Positions 22,838 to 34,300 of a DNA stretch of 64,000 nt are shown here, in pieces. The notes under the pieces were generated by a model. That model was given only the letters and a program-made list of their open reading frames with translations, searched no databases and was not told the origin of the DNA. The DNA comes from Spongilla lacustris (taxonomy: Eukaryota > Porifera > Demospongiae > Spongillida > Spongillidae). The translations under genes were made by a program, and so were the position numbers. The stretch is taken from assembly GCA_949361645.1 (NCBI GenBank), contig OX442417.1, positions 13,205,150-13,269,149 of the forward strand, written 5' to 3'. How positions within the stretch are numbered: position 1 is the first letter of the stretch; each line of letters opens with the position of its first letter.

Positions 22838-25800
22838 AGTAAAACACATCCCATAGTTTGCAAAATATTTTTCTTTATATATATCATTATTATACAGGAT
22901 TACATAATGCTACAGACCTATACCTATACATGTAGCTCTACCTAGACCACATGTTTTTATTTATTAATTATTTAATTCAATTTAAATAACACCACAAACG
23001 TAAACTGAAATTCATGGACTATGGCAGGCAAAGCAGCGTGGGCCAGCATAGCCTCGTCCCCAGGCCCTGATTTTTTAGGTTGCAGGTGTGAAAAACCTGT
23101 TTTTCACCCCCCCCCCACCCCCGCAACCTAAAAAAAAAACAGGGCCTGGGGACGAGGCTAGGCCAGCAACGCCTGAGCATTTTGCCTCAATAGCACAATT
23201 GACATACAGCAATATAGTTCATGTAATGAAGTTGCAGATGTTTGTCTGTTATGGAGACCTAGTAATTACATGTGCATAATCCAATTAAAGTTAATACATA
23301 CATAACCATATCATTCCAATGGGAATTAGAAGAGTGAAAATGAATATGACTGAAAACATGCTAAAACATTAGTGTGTTGCTAGTGAGCAATAAATGCATT
23401 GTGCACTATAAATTGCGGCCAACTGCATACATGTATACTGCTGTACATGTGCAATTAAGACTAACCTAAAAATAGTACAACTGCTATCACCAATCAGTTG
23501 CACCTGAACAAATGTGTACGCAATACTATAGTGGATTGGAACAAAAATTTGTCACAACATACTGAGGAGTAGTGAGTAAAATAAATTACAAGTATATATC
23601 AAAATGTATTACATGAACAGCATTTTGATAGATTAATATTTAAAAAACATTTACATATTCTTGCCACAGCCTAGCTAGAAGGTAAGCTACAATAAGCTAC
23701 AATGAGCATGTACATATATGTAGGCAACAGCACAGAATTTCTTATCATCATTCACATTTGTACATGTAGTTAGTTGCCATCGCTACATACACTAATTTTT
23801 ACATATGCCTGAAGGTGGATGCATAATTTATCCTATGAACTAGATGACTTTTGCACATTGTACAATGAAGTGCAGGTATGAAAATATCTATTATAAAGGA
23901 AATGATATATTGAATCAAAGTGAAGAAAACTTTGCACATCTGTAATGAGTTGAAATGATATTCAATGGTAACCGCAAAACCACCATGGCGTCAGACTGGC
24001 AAAGGATACCAAAAGGGAGAAGCTAGCTATGGTGGCTTAATCAGTATGCCATTTGCGGCTTGAATTTCATGTCTTCAAGTATTGTGGAATCAACAGGTGC
24101 AATAGTCATTTTCATATCAACTTGGGTTGAATATATGTTTTTTTCTTGTAATAGGCAGACAAAAATTAAGCTGTCTAACGGGCTAACCGTTTGGTGCAAT
24201 TGCTAAATTCACATAGCTATTTCCTTATCAGTTTTAAATAAAGATGAATGTTTCTTTATTTCATCATCAAGTTCTTACCAACAGGACTCGAAGCTAGCAT
24301 TGACACGACTCCGGCTTTGTATAGCTAATTTATAATTATAATTATATCGGACTGTTTCAGCTAGCGATTTAAAACATAAAATAATCGTGTTATGTTTCAA
24401 TCGCTATATCTTCCGAACGGTAAAGGCTATCGACTTCTTATTTTCAACACTTCGTACTAAACCATTGCTCTATGATACAGTTGAACAAACTACCTGCACG
24501 TTTTCCCGCTCGCGCGAATCGAGCGGGAAATAGCCACATTTGTCCTCTGCAGGACCAAATAACATTATATATGTAATGCAGTTTGACCTCCCTCCCCCAA
24601 TCAATTGATCACACCAACAGAGGACATAGTTTAGTACATTGAACATAACCACACGTACACAGCACCACATACTAGTGTACATGTACAGATGGTGGGAGTA
24701 GACCTGGAGCTAAAGAAAGAATATGCAAAACACAGACGATGCAGAAGGTTAGCTAAGCATTGCTGTTGGCAAGTCCATATAGCCATATTCCACCTGTGTC
24801 CCTGTCGTGTTTGTCCTGAAACAGAACATGTTAACAACCATAGCTTGGTAAAAACATTGATCAAGATCCCAAAACCCCCTCCAAAATCAAGTACATCGCA
24901 AAAAATCAAGAAATCAAGATTTCGACCTTTAATCATATGTTAATCAGGTGCACAAGTAACTGATAATCAGCCCTAGAATCCCAATCGCTTGTGATATTGA
25001 AAAGGAGATTTTAGCACAAGAGAGGACTCAAAGTCTCCATCTCTTAACTCTGGTTTGCAATAAATACCCTGCTTTTGCATTGCATGCTCTAATGATACGC
25101 ATACATGTATGTACATGTGTAATACTTATTTCATGCAGATGACTGGGAAACTGACTCTGAGCAGGTAAACAATAACTGCCAATTCATTTCAATATAACCA
25201 ATAACTACAAAACGGAATTAATTGATACTGATTAATGATAATATTTTAACTTGAAATTAGTGGTCATTATATCTTGATTTGTATTTTTTTTTATTGAAAT
25301 GAATTAAGGCAAAATAAAGTATAATAATACACACAACACTTGCTATAAAACACACTACAGTTAATTAAACTTTAAGATGGGGTTCTACGGAGGATGGCTC
25401 TGGCATTCGCTCTTACTAATTATGTTCAATTCATAAGATTTATATATTATTTACCAGCAATTAAAAGTTAAACACTTAGTGTTTTAAACACAATTTTCCG
25501 TGATAGTGGAACATCACTATTTGATTGGTCAGTTGCACAACAGCATTTTAAAAACAACAGGACTGGTTAATTAACTAAAGGTTGCACTTTCCAGGACAAT
25601 CAAAGGAATGGATGGTTAGATGTAATAACTCCTAATCCAGCGTAGCTACACCCTTCATCCACATGAGGGTCTAGCTATACCAGACTACAGTACCATCCAT
25701 GTTAAAAGCATTAGTTATTCACCAGCAATGGTACATGCATATTGCCGGGTTATTCATTTCCAGCAAGTCGCCTGTGATACAACTGTTAGATAGCATCTAC

Positions 25801-25900
25801 AGTGCCGGCTTGCAAGAGCAAAATATCACACCTCTCAACAACGAAAAATAAGGCATATTCATCGTGGAGTTGAGAAGCTGTTATTATACATAGCACGACC
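22747..25900. repeat. Segmental duplication, copy 2 (partner 1-1757)
   Basis: Same order as copy 1, enlarged by insertions: a 35-base poly-C (22803-22837), a MITE (23049-23160), and about 1 kb at 23560-24560. That insertion carries a match to 2975-3180 and a fragment related to the 14227-15049 foldback. The shared frame lies at 24689-24943. 24944-25797 holds only the remaining duplicated, non-coding sequence. Confidence 0.85.
23049..23160. mobile_element. hAT-like MITE with perfect 8-bp target duplication
   Basis: Terminal inverted repeats TAGCCTCGTCCCCAGG / CCTGGGGACGAGGCTA, 112 bp in all. It is flanked on both sides by GGCCAGCA (23041-23048 and 23161-23168). The 8-bp target duplication is typical of hAT transposons. 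The interior folds on itself (AGGTTGC...GCAACCT). The same termini bound the 3.2 kb element at 47216-50395. Confidence 0.9.
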
Positions 25901-26066
25901 ATACCGCTTTCATCTATCAATATCAATCTATCTGGACCAGCCTTCACTAAATGAATTTACTGATGAAAGTGGTATGGTTGCGCTATAAACACCAACAGTT
26001 TTCCTAACTCCACGATGAATATGCAATATTTAAGGTGCGACTTTTCACTCTTGTGAGCCGGCACTG
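25800..26066. mobile_element. Hairpin MITE with TA target duplication
   Basis: Inverted arms about 25800-25925 and 25965-26066. The ends are CAGTGCCGGCTTGCAAGAG and CTCTTGTGAGCCGGCACTG, flanked by TA on each side, as expected for a Tc1/mariner-type non-autonomous element. Copy 1 of the segmental duplication (1658-1757) has only the left arm. Confidence 0.8.
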
Positions 26067-26271
26067 TATTACTATGAATACAATTTGCAGGATACAAATA
26101 ACGCCCACAATATACCGTGACATGTAGAATTAATGATTAATGTTTTTTTTTAACTTGAATCTTGACTGTAATGCACATAACTCCACGGTAGACCCATAAT
26201 TACAGAATGCATTATCATATACATCATAACCACAAATGCATGGGATAGATATGAAGAGAGACCAAGGTCCA

Positions 26272-26410
26272 CTGACCATTAATAACTAATGCACACTATC
26301 ATTGATAACTCACATGCACTGACCATTAATAACTAATGCACACTATCATTAATAACTCACATGCACTGACCATTAATAACTAATTCACACTATCATTAAT
26401 AACTCATGCA
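26272..26410. repeat. 51-bp tandem repeat at the 3' end of THOC3
   Basis: About three copies of ACTGACCATTAATAACTAAT plus GCACACTATCATTAATAAC and TCACATGC. The stop codon of the THOC3 reading frame (26385-26387) falls inside this array. Confidence 0.9.
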
Positions 26411-28241
26411 CTGTCCCCACTTCCCCTTTCCCCCTTACCTTATCATCGCAAGCATAGGCCAAGAGATGCTTGGTTGGGTGCCAAGCAACCGTAAACGTTG
26501 GTGCCTGGGTGGTCACCTGAGCCACCTTCTCTCCCGTGTGCACATACGCCTGCAGAACAACAACAACAAAAAACGAAGGTATTAAGCATGTATGGTACAC
26601 GAACTGATGTATGTATTTTAACTGAAACATATTGAAATCACATTGAAACTAAAGCAATCGATATTACGTGATGCATTGAAAATCAAGTGAGCACTGGTAC
26701 AAAAATGCACGAACTAAAAATACATGCCACTCAAATAATAATAATTCATGTTACATGTTACATCCTGTATTTGGTTCCAAGGGGCCCTCATTACAACTGA
26801 CTGGCCATTGTCCTTGCAGGACCAGATCACATGGTACATCCACAATTAAGATCATACATTGCACCAAAAACAGTTCACTCCACACATTCCATATTCCAAT
26901 GCTGGCCACATACAGTACACGAGTTCACTGCATACAAACAGAACACACACACATGTACACATGTACACACTCATACACTTGTACACATGTACACACCCAT
27001 ACACTTGTACACAAATACATATACACTTGTACACAAACATATTTGTACACACAAACAGAACACACACACACTTGTACACACGTACATGTACACACATATA
27101 CATCACACTTGTACACACGTACACACATGCATACACTTGTACGCAGCACTCACAATGTCAATGAAGAGGTCTTCACTGGCAGATGCTAACAGCTGACTGT
27201 CATAGCTAAAGCTGAGTGTTCTCACTGGCCAGCTGTAGTAAGAAGGGATTTGATTAAAATTCAATTCATCTAATCCCTTTCAATTTGTCTATTTTAATCT
27301 CAAAAAGCAAAGTGTTTCATCATACGACAAAGTAATGATGATAGTCATCTGCTGGTCATGTGATGATCATGTGATCAATAAGAACAGGAGATGGGCAAGA
27401 GGCAAAGGGAAGGGACATATATAGAAAAAGAGAAGGTAGGTCAAGTGATGTGGAGAAGGTGTGGGGAAGGGAAGGAGAGGAGGTACATGTGGGGAAGGGA
27501 AGGGGAGGAGGGTACATGTGGGGAAGAGAAGGGGAGGAGGTACATGTGGAGAAGGGAGGGGAGGAGGTACACATGGGGAAGGGAAGGACTGCCAGCTGCA
27601 AAGTACCTGAAGGGGAGGAGGTACACATGGGAAAGGAAGGGGGAGGAGGTACGCATGGGGAAGGGAAGGGGAGGAGGTAAACATGGGGAAGGGAAGGGAG
27701 GAGGTGTGGGGCAGGGGCAGGGGATGTAGTAAACATACTCCAGTCTTGAGAACATCTGGATGCAGGCCAGCTCAGAGACATCCCAGAGGCTGGTGAGGGC
27801 ATCAGCACTGCCAGCTGCAAAGTACCTGAAGTCCAAAATGTAGCGCTAACATTTAGCACATAAAATGTTATGAAAGCAGCCACAACAGGCGTAAAAATCA
27901 TTCACATTGTACATGTATCTTAATAAGGCTGCACAAAAATGTAACACGTTAATAGGCCATTTGATGACTCCTTACTAATTTGGTGACTCCCACTTAATGA
28001 CTCCTCCCTAATGACTCCCACTCATGTTCCTTCCACTCATCCTATTCATTACTCTCTCCTCCCACTTATTTAATAACTCCTCCTCCCACTCATATGATGA
28101 TTCCCCCTCCTCCCCCACACACCCCAACCACATAAGGGCATCATTCTGGTACTCACTTTCCAGATGGGTCAAATTCTATGCAAATACAGTTGGCAGGATG
28201 AGCAGTTATGGTATGCAAGACCTTCAAGTCTGGCCAGCTGT

Positions 28242-28308
<67 letters not shown>

Positions 28309-31300
28309 ATAATATAAGAAAGAATGCAAATAAAACACAAACACCTTACAATCAAGGCTATTCAAAAGCATGACAACAATAATACGAACAAGAAAACAGC
28401 TGTGATCGTAGTTTTAAAATAGCCCTGCATTCCTCCCAAATAGGATTACAAAATATCCCCATGGTTACCAGTGTATATTGTAACACACAATTATAACATT
28501 CCTGAAAATCTACAAAAACATTGGGGTAAAAATCAAAAGCTGCTGGTTCAATCGTCCCCAAGTGGTTTAATAATTACATTGTATGTCTGGATAAATAATC
28601 CTGTGTGGTTAATGTGTGGTTTAATAATCTTGTATGTGTATGATTAAATAACCTAATCATGTGGCTCCTGGCACACACAATTTTCTGCAATTTAAATGGT
28701 CTGCGGGTTAGACCATGTGATGTACATGTACTGTAGGGTTTCATTGAGGGTGCCCCCTTGGCAATTAATTGTTTAAAAAGCAAAACACATGTATTTTTCT
28801 ATTCCATGTATCAGTCCAAGTTACATTCATGAAATAAACATTAATTAAACAGCCTACTCAGTTTCTGCACTCGATGCATGCGCCATACATGTGCTGTATT
28901 ATAGTTCATAAATGACCAGGGGGAACATTGAACGATCACAACATTTTCTTCAAACTTTGATGGGAGAGCTAGGTTGCATTTCTCTGATTGCGAGTGGTAT
29001 GCCCTTGTTGTGTTGAGTGTTGCTTTTTTTCAATTTTAAACATGCATATTTAAAAACGTTCCATGCTTTGCATGAGTAGGCCCCTCCTCCTACTTCCTAC
29101 CCATCCCTGGATCCACTAATGCACGAGCAACCAGACAAATACTTGTACTTATTTGACAATGTAAGCCAAAGGGATAAGTGATATTCTAGCAACAAGTTTT
29201 TTAATTGCCCCCTCAATGAAACCCCAGTGCTCATTCCCATACCATACACCTTCTGCCCTTTCATAGACACCCTTAGTAAACAATGCATTTACATGTAGCT
29301 TAATAACACTATTTCAAGATCTCCACCTAATTCGATTGTTCAGCACACGTGTGTACACCGGGGTATGTATCAACAATAATTAGTCATTGAGCAATAGAGA
29401 GGCAGAGAGATCTAGGAATGTGTGTGGATTGAGCACCATTCTTTTACAGCCCACAACTTGATGGCTAGGTTATGTAACATTTACAGGTACTTTCTGCTGT
29501 TGTTAAGTTAATGAGTTACACTTCGCTTTAAAAAACAAGCACTGCAAGAGGTGAAAACATTTCCTTGTGTATTTGTTGATTTTAAGTACACTAGTACCTA
29601 CAGCTCAGAGGTTAGTACCGTCTATAGGTCCTGCTTGTCATCAACTGCACGTACTATTGTTGGCAAACATCAAACAGAATGCATTGAGGGAAGTGGCTAT
29701 CTCAAGGTAACACAATTCTAAATAAGCAGCACCCAAGGCGGGTTGCTCCGGCCTTCCCTGTACACCTCAAGTCAGCCATGCTTCCTTCACCTTCCCTCTA
29801 CACCTCATGACCACTTCCTTCTGCTCCACCTTTCTGTGTCTGCAATGGGTGGGCCACATAAATGAATGACCTTCACAGAAAAATTCTAACCCATAGAAGG
29901 AATTGTTACGGTAACTTTTTTTAATGACTACAGACGTTCTTCTGTTATTAAATGACAATTACTAAACACTTTTTGCAAGACACCGTTTCGAATAATTATT
30001 GGAGTCTGTTTGAGTGGGACACCGTGGTGCAATTTCCACCTTTAACATCAAAATACATGTCCAACTGCAGGACTGTAACAATACACTAGCACTTCAAACA
30101 CACACAACACTTGGGGCAAACAGTGTGTCCCATACTTACATGCAGGTATTGTAAGAAGCCACTCCTTACCTCAGAATAACTACACAGCCGTTACCATTGG
30201 TGAGGAAGAACTGGTCATTTTCCCTGTTCCAAGCTATCTCATTCACCTGCAATAAATATGCAAACACCATCATCACTAACACCATCATCACTAACATCAT
30301 CATCACTAACACCATCATCACTAACACCACATCACTAACACCATCATCACTAACACCATCATCACTAACACCATCATCACTAAAACCATCATCACTAACA
30401 CCATCATCACTAACACCACATCAAAAACACCATCATCACTAACACCATCATCACTAACACCATCATCACTAACACCACATCACTAACACCACATCACTAC
30501 ACCACATCACTAACACCATCATCACTAACACCATCATCACTAACACCATCATCACTAACACCATCATCACTAACACCATCATCACTAACACCATCATCAC
30601 TAACACCATCATCACTAACACCATCATCACTAACACCACATCACTAACACCATCATCACTAACACCATCATCACTAACACCATCATCACTAACACCATCA
30701 TCACTAACACCATCATCACTAACACCACATCACTAACACCATCATCACTAACACCATCATCACTAACACCATCATCACTAACACCATCATCACTAACACC
30801 ATCATCACTAACACCATCATCACTAAAACCATCATCACTAACACCATCATCACTAACACCACATCAAAAACACCATCATCACTAACACCATCATCACTAA
30901 CACCATCATCACTAACACCACATCACTAACACCATCATCACTAACACCATCATCACTAACACCATCATCACTAACACCATCATCACTAACACCATCATCC
31001 CTAAAACCATCATCACTAACACCATCATCACTAACACCACATCAAAAACACCATCATCACTAACACCATCATCACTAACACCATCATCACTAACACCACA
31101 TCACTAACACCATCATCACTAACACCATCATCACTAACACCATCATCACTAACACCACATCACTAACACCATCATCACTAACACCATCATCACTAACACC
31201 ATCATCACTAACACCATCATCCCTAACACCATCATCACTAACACCATCATCACTAACACCATCATCACTAACACCATCATCACTAACACCATCATCACTA

Positions 31301-34300
31301 ACACCATCATCACTAACACCATCATCACTAACACCATCATCACTAACACCATCATCACTAACACCATCATCCCTAAAACCATCATCACTAAAACCATCAT
31401 CACTAACACCACATCACTAACACCATCATCACTAACACCATCATCACACTAAGGAACAATACATGTTCTGACAAAATTGACCAGACACATGGTTAAAATG
31501 ATTGGATGTGAATACAATTACAAATGTGCTTTACTTCATCTAGGTGTCAGGGCTTATATTAACGGCCGAACATCGGACAATTTCCGGTCAATTTTGATCA
31601 AAGTTTGGCAGGCCATATACAATCATTCCCAGAGACAACGTCTGGACATCGATGGTGCTGCATGAACCATATATATGTATATATTGCTAAAGTCTCAGAC
31701 CTCTACTTACAATGTAGATGGTTGACTCATACATAGTTACATAGTTTACTAGTTGAATATTGAAATTTGTGTTTAACATGTATACTTATCATTCTCTCAA
31801 TGGCCCCCTCTAACACCAATTGGCTCCCTCTACCAACGATAGCCCCCACCAATGGCCCCCTCTACATGTACCTCCAGTGCCCCCCTCTACCACCAATAGT
31901 AAAAATACATAAAAACATTTCTGTGCATAATTTTGATGTGACATATTGTTTTTTTTTTCCCCACCAATTTACCTGGTTCACAATTTATTAACAAACTATT
32001 CCCATACAGATAGTTAGGCAGTTTATAAGTGCATTCTCCTATACCATTACTTTTCACCAAATAAATTAATTACAATCTATCAATCATTAATTCACATAAA
32101 TGTTTTCCTGATTTGCGGCAAGGTCAGATATATACGGCATCACCAGCTGACCTCATACTTAAACTGCTCTTCGTGTTTCACTTTGAGGGTCCTAACATCC
32201 ACAAATGTAATCAAATCTTCCTGGGGAAGAGGAGAAGCCTATAAATCTCCATTCTCCATTACCTCCATTCTTCCCCCCCCCCCCCCCCCCCCCCCCATTC
32301 ACTACACAAGTCGTGCTGACCTTGTTGCCGACGGCGATGGTATGACCATTGGAGCTCCAGCATATGTTGATATTCTCACCTTTGGTGTTCACGGTGTGTG
32401 TTGACTTACCAGCTGATCAGAATAGCAGCCAAATAACCAAAGAGAGAGGATAAGGGGAGGAGGGAGGAGGGAAGGGAGGAGTGGAGGAGGGGAGGAGGGG
32501 AGGAGGGAGGAGGGGAGAAGGGGAGGAGGGAGGAGGGGAGAAGGGGAGGAGGGAGGAGGGGAGAAGGGGAGGAGGGGAGAAGGGGAGGAGGGAGGAGAGG
32601 AGGAGTGGTGGAGATGGGAAAAGCACAGAGGAGGGTAAGGATGAAGGAAAGAGGGGAGGTCAGAAGAAATGAAAGAGAAGGGAAGATAAAGTTAGAATTT
32701 GCACGTTCAGTTACCATGTCACAAACATACCTCCAGCCTCCATAACTGTACCTCTGGCCTCCCATAACTGTACCTCTGGCCTCCCATAACTCTACCATAA
32801 CTGTACCTCTGGCCTACCATAACTGTACCCCTGGCCTACCATAACTGTACCTCTGGCCTAATATAACTGTACCTCTGGCCTCCCATAATTCTACCATAAC
32901 TGTACCTCTGGCCTACCATAACAGTACCCCTGGCCTACCATAACTGTACCTCTGGCCTACCATAACTGTACCTCTGGCCTACCATAACTGTACCTCTGGC
33001 CTACCATAACTCTACCATAACTGTACCTCTGGCCTACCATAACTGTACCTCTAGCATCCCACAACCGAATGGTTTTATCCAATGATGCAGTGACAAGCAC
33101 ATCTGCCTTGGATGGATGCCAACACAGCTGGTCCACACTTCCAGAATGTACCTTGTAATTGCCTTCTTTTGACTGGGTACATGAGAGCGTGCAATCACAT
33201 GACAAGAGAGTGCAATCACATGACAAGAGAGTGCAATCACATGACAAGAGAGTGCAAGCACATGACAAGAGTGTGCAATCACATGACAAGAGAGTGCAAG
33301 CACATAACAAGAGAGTGCAACTGAAGTATGAAGTGACAAGTGAGGAGTGACACAGTGACAAGGTGATAATTGTGAGGTAAGAGGTGAAGTGAAGGTATGT
33401 GCTCATCTTATCTGTGCCTACTGGAAAACAGCTACCCTCACTGAATCAGAGATAATATATATAGGGATTGGAAACGAAGCCAATCAACACTAATCAACGC
33501 GGACAATGCTACCAATGACTTTTAAGGCTTCAGGTGCAGCTACTATTCTATACCAGATATATTACTGTAGTAGATACGCAAGGGTTCTCAGTACATTTTC
33601 CTCCATTCTTTTTATTCCTTCACAATAACAGTAATGACTAGCTACATAAATTTTACAACACACAATTTGATTCAAAAGTGACTACTGTAGTTCCTTTCTC
33701 ATGGCGGAACAGAAACAAGCATTGGACCCGAGCCAGTTTCATCAGTAGACTGACACTGAACAGCTGGTGCAGAGCTCTGAATGGTCATCAAACCAACTGA
33801 CAACTTTTTCAGCATTTCGGAGAACAGATTCGAGCATCGATGGTGCTATCTTTCTTCATTCTTTCGATGGCGCGCCATTCGAAATTTCTTCCTCCCATCT
33901 TTTTTAAAAATATTTATAGACATACTCATACGCAGACATGACATCAAAGTACATCCACGCCACACGGTAAACAGTTTTCTACATATTGGAGCATTTCCCG
34001 ACATTTCTAGATTTGAAACAAAGGCTAGGCTACCCCACAAACCCGAGGTATCCACGTATCGATACATCCAATTCTAGAAGCACTTTCGCGACAAAACCTA
34101 GCTCACGCCACAATACAATCAGTTACTAACTTTTTAAGCTGCTTTACGAATCGCACACACCAATAGTTGAGAAGCGGTTACCCCACAAAAAAGTGGACTC
34201 CAATAAAAGCACTTTAAAGCATCATAAGTGACGTAAAAATACCAGAAAAGCGGTTTTTTTTCCGCTTAAATCAATACCCCGCTATCAATCCCACTTTTCT

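Noticed and set aside
26755..27196. Overlapping frames rich in Thr/His or Cys/Val
   Set aside because: Generated by the TACACAC repeat in THOC3 intron 9.
27356..27901. 181-codon Pro/Ser-rich minus-strand frame
   Set aside because: It runs through the purine-rich minisatellite of intron 8 and an out-of-frame reading of THOC3 exon 8.
30262..31447. CRISPR-like or coding appearance of the CACCATCATCACTAA array
   Set aside because: Units are contiguous without unique spacers, the context is a eukaryotic intron, and frames are repeat artefacts.
33185..33330. Regularly spaced 20-bp repeats as a possible CRISPR array
   Set aside because: Simple tandem repeat in a THOC3 intron with no spacers or cas genes.
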